Of a stretch of 64,000 bases of DNA, positions 45,777 through 57,600 are shown piece after piece. The DNA is taken from contig CAUWAG010000020.1 of NCBI GenBank assembly GCA_963556695.1, positions 6,262,001-6,326,000 of the forward strand, written 5' to 3'. Within the stretch, counting starts at the first letter, position 1. Each line of letters begins with the position of its first letter. The notes beneath the pieces are model-generated. The model did not search any database. It saw only the letters and a list, made by a program, of their open reading frames with translations, and was not told the DNA's origin. Position numbers and translations under genes: made by a program. This stretch comes from Anthostomella pinea. Lineage: Eukaryota; Ascomycota; Sordariomycetes; Xylariales; Xylariaceae.

Positions 45777-47576
45777 ATGCTGTTCTACGCAGTAATGGCC
45801 TTGGCCGTCTCTATGTCTCTCGTTTCGGCAGCACCAGAAAGGAGCCGCCCATGTCGTACCCTTCCGGGTGACAGTGATTGGCCCAGTGTCCGTGCATGGA
45901 ACGCTCTGAACAGCACCGTTGGCGGCAGACTCATCCAGGGTGTCCCAGTGGCTCAGGTGTGCTACGGCATTCAAACCGAGGCTGAGGCTACGGCTTGCGC
46001 AAGCCTGAGAGATAGCTGGGGTCTGGTAGATCCTTTGTGAGTTGCACTGCGATACATCCGAACCGTGCCAAGCAAAGGAGGCTGATGTTACTATACCCAC
46101 AGCTTGAGCCAGCCCGTCAGCGTCGTATCCCCTTACTTCGAGAACAACACGTGCACGCCATTCGTCCCCGTTGACACGCAGTCCACCAATGACACCTCGC
46201 TCTGCCAACTTGGCAACATGGCCTCGTACGCCATTGAAGTCTCAGGCGTTGAGACGGTCGTGGCTGGCCTCAGCTTTGCCCGTGAGCATAACCTCAGGCT
46301 CATTGTCAAGAACACGGGCCATGACTACCTGGGCGGGTCGGTCGGCAAGGGGTCGCTCGCGCTGTGGACGCACAACCTCACAGACATCACCCTGATGGAG
46401 AACTACACCAGTCAATACTACACGGGCGCCGCTTTCAGAATCGGCGCCGGCGTGCAGTTCACTGATTTTTCCAAGACTGCCGCTGCCCTGGGGCTGCGTG
46501 TGGTTGGTGGCAGCTGTCCAACTGTAGGTGCAAATGGCGGATGGCGACAGGGTGGAGGCCACGGGCCCCTGAGCTCTACCTATGGCCTTGGCGCCGACAA
46601 CACGCTGGAGTTTGAAGTGGTCACGACCGACGGGCGGTACCTTACGGCTTCTCCTAAGGAGAACTCGGACCTATTCTTCGCTCTGGCTGGTGGCGGCGCC
46701 GGCAACTACGCTGTTGTCGTCTCGGCGGTTGTCAAGGGTCACAAGGACTCCCAGGTCGCGGGCAGCCGGCTTACCGTGAACAACAACGACGAAGACACCT
46801 ACTGGAGCGTTGTCGAGGCGTGGATGAAGCACCTGCTCGTGCTGGACACCATTCACGGGTTTGCAAGCGAGGTGCTTATTACCGAGCAGTCGTTCTCCCT
46901 CGTCCTTGCCACCCTGCCCGGCGGCGATAAGACCACCATGACCGGGGCCTTGACTCCCTTCTACGACACCCTGGCCCAGCTGAACGTCACTCCCGTCGTC
47001 AACGAGACCAAGGTGCAAGGAAGCTACCTCGAGCACTACAACGAGTTCCTAGGCGGCGTGGAATTCACGCGCAACATCACAGTAGGCGGGCGCCTGATCC
47101 CCCGCTCTCTCGTACGGGACGACAGCGCTCTGTCGAACCTGACTGCGACATTCAAGACCATGGTCGCCGACTCGGATACGGCGGTCTACCTGCTCGGGTA
47201 CAACGTCACCAACGGCGTTGCGGGCGTCCCGGAAGGTTACAATGCGGTGACACCTGCATGGCGCGACTCTCTGTTCCTCATCAACATTATTATCGAGGGC
47301 CAGGCCACCGACGACTGGCCCAAGATGGAGAGCGACCTGGCCCGTGCCAATGTCTGGCAGGACAAGCTCCGCGACTTCACCCCCGGTGGTGGCGCTTACA
47401 TCAATGAGGGAACGTTCAACGCCCCTCAGTGGAAGGACGACTACTTCGGTGGCACATACGACCGTCTGCTGTCCATCAAGACCAAGTACGACCCCAACTT
47501 CGTGCTATGGACCCGTCCAGGGGCGGGCGCCGACCTGTACGAGGAAAGGCCAGACGGTCACCTGTGCAAGGTCTGA
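45777..47576 (+). CDS. Secreted BBE-type FAD-linked oxidase
   Basis: Exons 45777-46036 and 46103-47576 with a 66-nt intron; 577 residues. The first ~19 residues form a secretion signal (LFYAVMALAVSMSLVSAAP). The FAD-binding PCMH domain shows NTGHDY (His160) and GSCPTVG (Cys225), 65 residues apart, the positions that in berberine-bridge enzymes hold FAD by two covalent bonds; then QGGGHGPLSSTYGLGADN. The C-terminal BBE motif is YINEGTF...YDRLLSIKTKYDP. Many N-glycosylation sites fit a secreted protein. Family members do alcohol oxidation or oxidative cyclisation in secondary metabolism. It likely acts late on the polyketide product, in a vesicle or outside the cell. Intact. Confidence 0.93.
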
Positions 47577-48315
47577 TTGTCTGACTTGCCTTATTGACTA
47601 TTAAAGGCATCAACTTCTGACTTCATGCACTGTAACTCTCTTACTTACTTACATGGGGGGTTGGATACCGGTTAGACCATACCTCCCCTTGAGCCCAAGC
47701 TCGCTTCACTTCGAACTTGTCAGTTTTAACTTTTCGGTCATATCTGTACGTTTATAAGAATGGGACATAGATAGTATATTGCCAACTTGCAGAATTTTCA
47801 TCGCTCGCTTACACCCTTCCCGCGACCGACACGCAATGCGCTGGTCACACTTGCTGCCATGCCGTACACATGTTTCAAGGCAATGGCACCAACATCCGAT
47901 CAATTAGCGCTACGTCACAGTTCGACTGCTGGTGACTCCAGAAATGACTTTGTTGATGTACATGAAGAAGGAAATAAATTATGAAGCTAGCTAGGTAGGT
48001 GACAGGATCTAGTATATATAGGGGTTGACCCCTGGAGCTGTGGGGCTGTCACCTAGTGCCGTGACACGCTGGCAGGGGCTTCGTGAGTATTTGCTAGATG
48101 ATACTGGGGATACTGTCCCGGGATGAGTGATGCGTAAGGTATAATATTAATTATATATAGCACAGTCTCGCAGGCTATCCCGTAACTTATCAGAAGGGCA
48201 CTTGACATGATAATGAACAAGGCGGTTTGATTGCTAATAAGGGTTTTTATGCTGAGTGTGAGTCTAGCTGCGGTTCCTTCCATTCTCCCCTATAGGTACT
48301 CAAGCCTGGCACACT
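47577..48315. other. Intergenic between convergent genes
   Basis: The 3' ends of the oxidase and SDR genes face each other; AT-rich around 47990-48160. No gene seen. Confidence 0.5.
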
Positions 48316-49143
48316 TTACCAAGGTGTCACGTCGCCGTTGAAGAGCACAAGCTTGCCGCCGTGCTTCTCGCGACTAGTCTCGGTCACGACCTTGAACATG
48401 CCGTCGCACGAGTCGTCGCAGCTGATCATGAACTTGGCCTGCGTGTCCTCGTCGGCGCCGAGGCCGATAGCGCCCGCATCGCCCAAGTCGGTGTGCACCC
48501 AGCCGGGGCCCAGAGAGAACGAGTTGAGCCAGTCGTCCTCCATGTGGATCTTGATGGTAAACCATGCCGAGACACTCTTGGAGGGGCCGTAGGCGGCGTT
48601 GGGGAACGGGAGCGGAGAGCTGTGAGGTTGTCGTGAGTATGTGCACGATATAAAGGCAAGGGAGGGATTGGGATTCTGGATGGCTTTTACGTACTTTAAG
48701 CTGCCAGCTGTGCTGCCCATATTGGTCAAGACAGGCTCCTTCTTGGACTTCTTCAGTAGCGGTCGGAAAGCCTGGTACAGCGCCACACCGCCGTAGGCGT
48801 TGGGCCACATGTGAGCCTCGATGTCCTCCAACTTGACCTCGGCGACCTTGGGCCAAGTGTAGCTGACGCCGGCGTTGGCGATGACGACGTCGACGTGGTC
48901 AATGCCCTGAGCCTCGAGTGTCTTGACGGCATCGAAGGGGTCTTGCCAGACCTTGGCGTCGATCTTGATTACGATCAGCTTGGTGCCCTCGGCCGTCGGC
49001 AGCTTGGAAAGCTCCTTGGACGAAGGGTGGTCTGGGTTGCGGTTGGCGGCAATGAGGGTGTGGTTCGGCAGCTTGAGGTAGCGCTCAAGCATGCCCTTGC
49101 CGAGGCCCCGATTGGCCCCGGTAATCAGCACAATGGTGGACAT
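48316..49143 (-). CDS. Short-chain dehydrogenase/reductase (sniffer/ketoreductase type)
   Basis: Exons 48695-49143 and 48316-48619 with a 75-nt intron (GTACGT...CACAG) that is in frame and stop-free, so unspliced reading gives 275 instead of the true 250 residues. Motifs: TGANRGLG (residues 8-15) for the dinucleotide, NAG in VVIANAGVSY, NMGSTAGS with the catalytic Ser, and YGPSK with Tyr160 and Lys164. It resembles fungal ketoreductases of the norsolorinic-acid-reductase type. It would reduce a carbonyl or oxidise an alcohol of an intermediate using NADP(H). It is in the cluster core on the minus strand. Confidence 0.88.
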   Translation of the reverse strand: MSTIVLITGANRGLGKGMLERYLKLPNHTLIAANRNPDHPSSKELSKLPTAEGTKLIVIKIDAKVWQDPFDAVKTLEAQGIDHVDVVIANAGVSYTWPKVAEVKLEDIEAHMWPNAYGGVALYQAFRPLLKKSKKEPVLTNMGSTAGSLKYVKAIQNPNPSLAFISCTYSRQPHSSPLPFPNAAYGPSKSVSAWFTIKIHMEDDWLNSFSLGPGWVHTDLGDAGAIGLGADEDTQAKFMISCDDSCDGMFKVVTETSREKHGGKLVLFNGDVTPW

Positions 49144-50061
49144 GTTTGGAGTGTGTGGGAATGGGGGTTCTGAAGCGAGAAGTGGTTAGGAGGGTGGAGA
49201 GGTAGAGAGGTAGACAGGCACGGAGCGGATTCGGCCTGCGGAGGTTTGAGCATGACCCCTATTTGTGAAAAGGGATATGGGACAAGGCCTGGCCTACGGC
49301 TTACAAATGCAAAATGCAGCAAACGCCTGCGCCCGCTGTGCGTGGGCGCTTACAAATGCATCTGCTTTGTCCCCCTCGCTGGGTAAATTAGCATGAACTG
49401 ATCACATTGCATGAGCATTCATGTTGGCTTACCGACATGAAAGCTGCAAGTGCTGCTGGCGGGGGTCTCGGGCGAATAGGTATGCATGCAGTGTAACGGG
49501 AGTGACCTGCACGCTTATATGGTGGTGCAGTTGGTGTCATCCATCCCTGGAGGGGCTGTGTGTGTATGGCTCTGGGGATGTGTTTATCGAAGCCAACCTC
49601 AGCCTTACCATTACGTATCACGTATCACGTCCCGTGTTGTGCCCATGATGAGTGAGAGCCAAAAGTCGGTAACTGCAGGAGTATCTCCCTTGCCAGCACG
49701 CCATAATCAGGTCCCATGGTTGGAAGCACCAGTCCGAGCAGCCGAGCCATGTAAAGGGATTAAAGGGATGGCAACGATGCCCGCATGGTCAATTCCCTCG
49801 GTTCGGTCGTGGCACTCTTGCTCAATGGTCCAAGTCTCTGGGCCTCTGGCTGATCACCACTATAGCTGGCCACGTGTGCAGTTTCAGGTTTCAGGTGTCA
49901 AATGTCAATTGATTGCATACAAAAAGCCGCCTGTAGTCATCTGCCTTCCCATTTCGGTCACTGCAGCCGGGTAATATAGAAAGATAACCACCGTGCTAAG
50001 GTTACGTACATGCCACCTCAGGCAGTATGTCCCAATCATCTTCAACTTCACGTTTTCTCCC
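49144..50061. other. Intergenic, SDR promoter side
   Basis: No gene is supported. GCATGCAG occurs at 49484-49491, about 340 bp upstream of the SDR start. Confidence 0.45.
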
Positions 50062-52023
50062 TCAAGCTCTGAACAGGATGCGCACACCCTGGCTTCCTTC
50101 GGCAGGGACAGGAATGATGTAGTCACTGTGCGCATCGACATCCCTCGCGCGCTTCGTGTCATACAGTTCCATGGTTGGCCCCTTTTGCCCCGTGTACAAG
50201 TCATACTTGAGGATGAGCGTGGCAAGAATGAGTGCCATCTCACGCCGGGCGAGAGTCATACTGGCGGGGAGAAGAAACGAGTCAGTAGGCACACATAGAA
50301 GAAAGAGCATGATGAAGACATACCCAACGCAGTTCCTCGAACCGCGTGCAAAGCCATGAAAGTAGCGGGCCAACTTGGGATTGTCAATCCACCGCTGTGG
50401 GCGAAACTCGTAGGGATCCTCAAAAGCGTCGGGGTCCCGGTGCGTGATGTGCGGCGACATGCTGGTGACAGCGCCGGGCGGAACTACATATGTCTTCCCC
50501 TTTGCGCTGTCAACGTACGTGACGGGTACGTCGGGCGAGACCCGCATCTGCCTGGTCAGGACGCCTGGGTGCACCCGCAAGGCCTCTTGGATGACAGCGC
50601 CGAGGTAAAGCAGGCCTTCCACCTGTGAGAGGGCGGGTATGCCGTCCTCACCAACATCGACACCCGACAGCTCGGCCTTCAGCTTGCGCAGCTCGTCGGG
50701 ATGGGCGAGCAGCTCGTATAGAGCGGCGTTGAGGCCCCATGCTAACGGTTCATTGTCGCATTAGTGGTTAACCGGTAGGATGATGTTGATGTGTGATCGG
50801 ATTGACGAACCTGTTGTGCCTTCACCCGCAAAGACCACGAGCTGCGCCTCGCTCGCTAGACGAGCGTCACTCTTCTCTTCATCGGGCAGTTTGCTTGTCA
50901 GGATGCCTCCGAAGATAGTATGCTTCACACGCTGGAGATCAGGCGACTTCCGAATCGAATGGACTTGATCGAGCCACCACTTGATTCCGGGGCGCAGTGC
51001 TGTCAGTCTAGAATCGCGGAAAAGAGGAAGAGAAAGAGGAAAAACCAACGGTTTGCCTGTCTCGAACCTCGCTTAGTCCTGGGAACAGACTGCGGAGAAG
51101 CCAGCCGGGGGAATTCTGTATCAGAGGATACAGCCAAGGGAGGATGACACAGACGTGCGTTAGGAGGAAGAAGTTGTTAGTTGACTCGAAGTAGGATTGG
51201 CCATAATCAGGCATGTCGAGGAAGTCAAAGGAGTTATCGAACGCGTACATAGTGATGATGTCGCTTGCAGCGGCCTTGAATACCTCGTGGATCTTGACGA
51301 TGCTGTTTGTGCGAGCGGACTCGTCCAGCCTCGAGAGTAGCTTGGCCAGGTGCTGTCTCATGATGTGCTCGAACCTGTGAATACTGGCTGCGGAGAAGAA
51401 CGAACTCAGGGCGTTACGGCGTTGCCGATGCAGTTCGTGGTGGGTGGTAGATACGATTGAGTAAGGAGCTGTCCTGTCAGTCTGCAATGCATGTTCGCAT
51501 CATAGGGTCAGTGGGCCTCACTGCCAGTCAAAAGAGCGAACCACGATGGCTTCTCTGTCTTCCTCCTGCCGGCAGGGTACAGGGCGTCGAGGAACTCCGG
51601 GTCGGCGAAATGCACCTCCTCTGGAGTTATCCTGACAATTGGGCCGTACTGCTTATGCAACTCGGCCACTTTGAGGAAGTATTTCCCCCCAAGCCAGACT
51701 TCGTAATAGCCTTCATATAGGTAGGTCAAAGCTACGCCGCGTCAAACACATGATACTGAGGACACGCGCAAGGGAGGCTCTCACCAGCCAACTTGGGGCC
51801 TGGGATATTGGATAGCGGTGAAAAGTATACTTGGTAATGGTCAGCTTGTCTGACTCTGACGCAAGGCACCCGCAAGACAACACGAACCTCTGTAGATACG
51901 AAAGCATGCCCAGTACACGGCGAGGACGGCGAGCGACACGGAAGCAGCAGGGCGCCACCAGTGCGCAAAACCATTCTGCACTTCCGACCATACTGCCAAG
52001 GTAAAAGAGTAGAGCCCAGACAT
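50062..52023 (-). CDS. Cytochrome P450 monooxygenase (cluster P450 B)
   Basis: Seven exons (minus): 51888-52023, 51785-51829, 51522-51731, 51046-51468, 50811-50999, 50324-50741, 50062-50260; 539 residues. Junctions were set by frame and family motifs. The exon 4/5 boundary is ambiguous: a 46-nt GT-AG intron is given, but a 49-nt GC-AG intron nearby also fits. Motifs: N-terminal membrane helix (ASVSLAVLAVYWACF), PGPKLA hinge, GEGTTA-W in the I-helix, ExxR as QEALRVHP, FRPQRW, and heme loop FARGSRNCVG with Cys472. The sequence resembles fungal P450s of secondary metabolism. It lies 0.7 kb from the acyltransferase. Substrate unknown. Confidence 0.88.
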
Positions 52024-52699
52024 GATCAACAATGGGTTTTGCGGTTGATTCCCCTGAGCACGGACCTGACAGCCTGCTGTCTCTACCTTGTAGCCCTCGA
52101 GAGTATATATGTCTACCTTGGCGGTAACACGGCGGTTGGGACGATGTCTCTCGTATGCATTGGGGTAATCGCGCAGAAGAAGCCGTAATCGCGCATGACC
52201 CCAGAGACGCCAGCTGATTCAGTGTGACAGAGTCACAGTCGCATTATCGCACGAGAGCGCTGCTGGCCTAGCTACCTTAGCGATGCTTCCCAGGATGTGA
52301 GGTGGACTGGACGCAGAATGACCGTACCTTACCGAAAGCCTGAAGTTGCGGCGTTACTCAACCAGTGATGGTGCTTTGAGAATGCTCCAGACGGGATGGA
52401 CCGCTTCGAAGTCCGAAATCAGCACAATATGTCAAAACGCCTATGTATCTGAGCAGCACTTGTTGTGTTATCGTCACGTCTTCGTCGTGCGGTCGAGGAT
52501 CTTCCTGGAATTTGGCATTGAATTGGAGGTTGGAAAACCGGTAGCGCAGCTAGGCTCACACTAGATCGAATACCTCAAACAGCCTCATCATTTATGACCT
52601 CTTCTGATGCTGATGCCAAAGGATTACTTGGCACAGATGAGCAGCGTGGGGTCAGTTCAGGTCCAGCTCCAGCTCAGGGCTGTTCCCAAAACACAGTAT
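52024..52699. other. Intergenic, P450 B promoter and acyltransferase 3' region
   Basis: No gene seen. Confidence 0.5.
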
Positions 52700-54193
52700 C
52701 TAGAACGAGTAATGCAAACACCACTCCATGAATTCCTCATCCTCCAATAAGATATTCATCTCGTCCTCGAACAGGTTCAACACCAGTTCTACGCCGCCGT
52801 ACGTCTTGCGTGGCAGGACAAAGCACACCTGCGACGCGCGGTTGAACCGTCGCATGAGCGGGCGCACTGCGTCAGGCCTACCCCCATTGGCGAACACCTT
52901 CCCTCCAAACGCGACGCCCTCAACGGGAAACATCAGCAGCGATGAGAGCACCATGTCGAACGAGTTGGGCGTGTGCCCACGGTTAAGCCTAATGCGATCC
53001 AGGTCACCCACTTCCCTGGCCAGGGTGTAAGCGTCCAGCAGCGCCTGGCGCGTGGCCTTGTTGAGCACCGAACGGATGGCCTGGGCGACGATCCCTAGGC
53101 TTGTCTCCGGCGCCGTCAAGGAGCTGAGGGGCTGCGAGCAGATGTTGACGAAGAATAGGTTGCCCAAGTACAGCATGGGCATGTCGTGCGAAATGTCGGG
53201 ACGCGCGTCGAGCGTGACGAAGAGCCTGGCTTCAGCGGCGGCTAGGTCGGCCTTGCTTATTGACATATGGCCACCGGCGAGTGCAGCCTTGTACTTTGCC
53301 TTGAGCATGCAGCGCCAGACCAGAGCGCTTAGCGCGTCATTGCCCGAGATGTTCATGCCCGTGGGCTTGTTCTCAGCGCAGTGCTTCTGTAGCGCCGAGA
53401 ACTTCTCGGGCGAGACGTAGAACACTGCGGCTTGCATGACGTCGTCTGACAGCGTCTTCAACGACTTGGCTGCCTCGATCTTCGGAGCGCCTGGGCGCTG
53501 CAGATCTAGTAAGCTCCACGACTCAGGATCGACCTGCGCCATGGGTGTGCCTGTGCTCTCCTTCTCCCAGATACGGTCCAGGATGGTGCGGTCCTGGCTC
53601 TCTGCAGATGGCGCTTCAGGCCATGGAGACCCGGGCTGCTGTAGCTTCTCACAATTGCTGGCAAATATCTTCCAAACGTCGAAGTAGCTCGTGCCATCAC
53701 ATGCGGCATGTTGCGTTCCGACTACGAGCAGACAAGCGCCCTCCAGAAAGTTGATCTGGGCTTTGAAACAGTCTGGAGCGCTATCGAGACTGGGGAGGAG
53801 CTCCGCCGTTATGAGCTGCTCGTCTTCGAAGGCGTCCAAGGGGAATCCGGTCTCCCTTAGGTCTTCGTAGCTCATGCCCACCTCATCGGGATAGACATGG
53901 TTGACCCGGATCTGGCGGAGGGCGATGTCCCCTTCAAAGTCGGCTACATCGTAACGGATCTCAAGCTGGCCGGGACGCCATCCGGGAGCGGTGGAGGACT
54001 GTGGGTAGACTTTCCCGCTGAGCCATGGGAGTTGCGTGAAAGTACGGCGAAGTCCTTCTTGCAGCACGCTGACGACCTCATCGGGCGTCACGCCATCTTT
54101 CAAGGGTAGATAGCTACAGAAAAATGTATAGTTGCTGGGAGGAAAATGATCCAGTGGATTGAGGGTAACGTGTGTCAACGACTTGGAGGCCAT
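52700..54193 (-). CDS. BAHD-like acyltransferase (PF02458 type)
   Basis: An intronless 497-residue frame from the ATG at 54193. The catalytic HxxxD is HAACD (His162-Asp166) in GTQHAACDGTSYF. The BAHD DFGWG-like region is present in altered form (EGVAFGGKVF), and the C-terminus is acidic. Related fungal enzymes (trichothecene 3-O-acetyltransferase type, squalestatin and botcinic-acid cluster acyltransferases) transfer an acyl group from CoA, or possibly from an ACP, to a hydroxyl. It is divergent from PKS 2 across 482 bp. This suggests that it attaches the PKS 2 chain, or an acetyl group, to the other polyketide; the donor is inferred, not shown. Confidence 0.88.
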   Translation of the reverse strand: MASKSLTHVTLNPLDHFPPSNYTFFCSYLPLKDGVTPDEVVSVLQEGLRRTFTQLPWLSGKVYPQSSTAPGWRPGQLEIRYDVADFEGDIALRQIRVNHVYPDEVGMSYEDLRETGFPLDAFEDEQLITAELLPSLDSAPDCFKAQINFLEGACLLVVGTQHAACDGTSYFDVWKIFASNCEKLQQPGSPWPEAPSAESQDRTILDRIWEKESTGTPMAQVDPESWSLLDLQRPGAPKIEAAKSLKTLSDDVMQAAVFYVSPEKFSALQKHCAENKPTGMNISGNDALSALVWRCMLKAKYKAALAGGHMSISKADLAAAEARLFVTLDARPDISHDMPMLYLGNLFFVNICSQPLSSLTAPETSLGIVAQAIRSVLNKATRQALLDAYTLAREVGDLDRIRLNRGHTPNSFDMVLSSLLMFPVEGVAFGGKVFANGGRPDAVRPLMRRFNRASQVCFVLPRKTYGGVELVLNLFEDEMNILLEDEEFMEWCLHYSF

Positions 54194-54675
54194 TTTCGGC
54201 GAGATGCACGTCGCGCGAGGAACCTGTGAGCAGTTGACATGATTCTGGCAATATGTTAGAGCATCCAGCTGTCCCCATAAACTTAATAATGCCAGAAGGC
54301 TCCCCTTGCGAGCTCGGGCGCATTATACGCACGCATGCATGCGCTGTAAGCTCAAAATGTAAGGTTGTAAGAGAGCGAAGATGGTGAGTGGTGATGACAG
54401 CTGCACGATTACCCCCCGCAGCCACTCATCTTGCTGACAGAAAGGGCATAACTTACCACACACGATAACACCGCTCTGCCAACCTTAGCACCCTTGCAGA
54501 GGAGCCACTGAGAGAGAACCAGCCGCCGACAGCTGTGAACACTTCACTCCCAGCTCTTACTCGCACCCGTGACATGTCGGTCATATAGTTATAGCTAAAC
54601 GAGCCGCTGTGGGCTAATCAGTAGAGCGACCACTCTTCAGATCAATCGTATCGAAATAGTCAATCCATAGACATT
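54194..54675. promoter_or_regulatory. Bidirectional promoter between acyltransferase and PKS 2
   Basis: 482 bp between divergent starts. It contains GCATGCATGC at 54333-54342, overlapping the GCATGC core seen in the other cluster promoters. Confidence 0.5.
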
Positions 54676-57600
54676 ATGGCCCCTTCGCGTGAGACGCCGG
54701 CGTCGGCGAGTCAGCCGACGACGAGACACCACGCCGACGGCGTCAATGGCTACACGAACGGAGTCAACAGCAACGGAGTCAACGGCAACGACGGCGCGAA
54801 GACTACGCCTCCGGCCCCAATTGCCGTTGTCGGCATGGCCTGCCGCTTCGCCGGCAATGTCACCAGCCCAGCCAAGCTGTGGGACCTGTGCACCGAGGGC
54901 CGCGACTGCTGGTCTCCTATCCCCAAGGAGAGGTTTGACGTGAAATCGCTGTACCACCCCGACAGAGAGAGGCCGGGTAGGAGTCATGCCACCGGCGGCT
55001 ACTTCATGAACGAAGATGTGGCCCTGTTCGACGCGGCCTTCTTCAATTTCCCTGCCGACGTGGCCAACGTAAGTTGCAATCGGTTCTCTACGCGTTGAAG
55101 AAGACCAGGAGAGAGCTGACGCCGCCATCTGCACCCAGACCATGGATCCCCAGATCCGCCTGCTTCTCGAGGTCGTATATGAGTCAACGGAGGACGGTGT
55201 GTGCACCTAATTGAAACTTCTCTGACTATACATGCGGGAGATTTACTGACATACGTACGCAACATAGCTGGGATACCGATGGAGACGCTGTCAGGCACAA
55301 ACACTTCCGTCTTCTCGGGCTGTTACGGGAAGGACTACCACGATCTCCAGACGCGAGATCCCGAGGCCATGCAGCCATCCTTCTTGATAGGGAACTACAC
55401 GGCCATGATGTCGAACCGTATCAGTCACTACTACAACCTTCAGGGAGCGAGCATGTCCATCGACACGGGCTGTTCCGCGGGGTTGGCCTGCCTGCACCAG
55501 GGATGTCTGACTATTCGCACCGGCGAGTCCGACGTATCCATTGTAGGCGCCTCCAGCACCATGCTCAACCCCGACATATTCATCGCCATGTCAACCCTGG
55601 GCATGGTCGGCAAAGATGGAAGATGCTACGCCTGGGACGAACGAGCTCAAGGCTACGGCCGCGGAGAGGGTGTCGCGGCGCTGGTGCTGAAGAGCCTGGA
55701 CGCGGCGTTGCGGGACGGCGATCGTATCCATGCCGTGATCCGGGAAACGGGTCTCAACCAGGATGGCAAGACACAGAGTATCACGTCTCCGTCGGTCGAC
55801 GCCCAGGTGCGCCTTATACGGGACTGCTACCGGCGCGCAGGGCTGGATCTTTCCGAGACCGGGTACGTCGAGGCCCATATGACGGGCACCCAGGTCGGAG
55901 ACTTGGCGGAGGCGAAAGCCCTAGCCCAGACCTTTGGTACAAGCCGTCGCACAGCGGCTGATGCCAGTGAGGCAGTTTTGGTCGGATCTGTCAAGGTGAG
56001 TTGTCCATCTACTAGACTCCCATCAGACTAATTCTTGAACCTAATCCGCGAGCACACTAGACGAATATTGGCCACACTGAAGGAGTCAGCGGGCTCGCGG
56101 CCATAATCAAGGCGGTCTATGCTATGAAGAGCAGACAGGTGCCAGCGAACCAAAATTACGCAGTCGGAAACCCAGAGATCAAGCTGAATGACTGGCATCT
56201 GAACGTGCCTGCAGGCTTGACGGCTTGGCCCAAAGACAAACCGCTGCGGACGTCGATAAATAACTTTGGATATGGCGGCACGAACGCCCATGTCATTCTC
56301 GAGGCGGCGCCGCTCGAAGACGCCAACATGAATGGAAATGGAAACGGCCATGCGTCAATATATGGTGCGGGAAGTGAGGACGACGATAGTTCCCGCGTCT
56401 TTGTCGTGAGCGCCAAAGACACCAACGTCGCCCGTACCATGGCTAAGAACCTGGCTGCCCACCTGCGACTGTGCATCGAGGACGGGGAAGAACATTCGCT
56501 CGGTGACCTCGCCTACACACTAGCTGAGCGACGATCCCGCCTCGACTGTGTGGCCGCCGCGAGAGCCACGACTTTGGCCGAACTCGTCGATCGTCTAGAG
56601 AGCCCTGCTCTCAAGGTTTCTCCAGCGGCTGTCAAGAAACCACGCCTGGGCTTTGTCTTCAACGGCCAAGGGGCTCAGTGGCACGCTATGGGCCGGGAAC
56701 TGATAAATACTTACCCAGTATTTGCTTCTACCCTCGCGGAAGCCGACGACGTGCTGCGTAGCTACGGCGCAGACTGGTCACTAGAAGGTAGGTGAACCCT
56801 CTCACCTGACTATATGCCTGTTGAGTGCCATGCTAACAGACGGGACTGCAGCGGAGCTGATGCGCGACGCCAAGTCCACCCGCGTCTCCGAGATCCATCT
56901 CAGCCAGCCCGTCACGGTTGCCCTGCAGATCTGCCTGGTGCAGCTGCTGCGGTCATGGGATATCCACCCCTCGGCGGTCGTAAGTCACTCCAGTGGCGAG
57001 ATTGCGGCAGCGTTCACTGTTGGGGCGCTCTCGTTTCGCGAAGCACTTGGCGTGGTCTACTACCGCGGCGACCTTGCGCGCAAACACAAGAACTCGTCGC
57101 CACAGGAGGGAGGCATGGCCGCTGCAGGCATCAGCGCGAGCGATGCCGAGCGGTACACGGCTAATACCACGGCGGGAGGCCGCGTGGTCGTAGCATGTGT
57201 CAATAGTCCCGAGAGCGTGACACTATCCGGCGACTTAGACGACCTTGACGAAGTGGTGGAGCGCCTGGAGCGTGATGGCTTGTTCGCGCGGAAGTTGAAG
57301 GTGCCCCTGGCATACCATTCGCACCACATGTTGCCCGTGGCGTCAGATTACACCGACAAGCTCAAGCATATTCTCCCACCGAAATGTTCCTGGGAAGGTG
57401 GCATTGTGTATGCTACTCCTGTGACGGGCAATCTTCTCGATTCCCCCGATGGCCTCACGCCCGAGCACTGGGTCCGCAATCTCACCAGTCCTGTACTGTT
57501 CAGCGAGGCGTTCGAAGCCATGTCCGGAAGCGTAGACGCAGTCGTGGAAGTCGGACCACATGGCACGCTCGCGGGGCCCATTCGGCAGATCCTCAATGGG

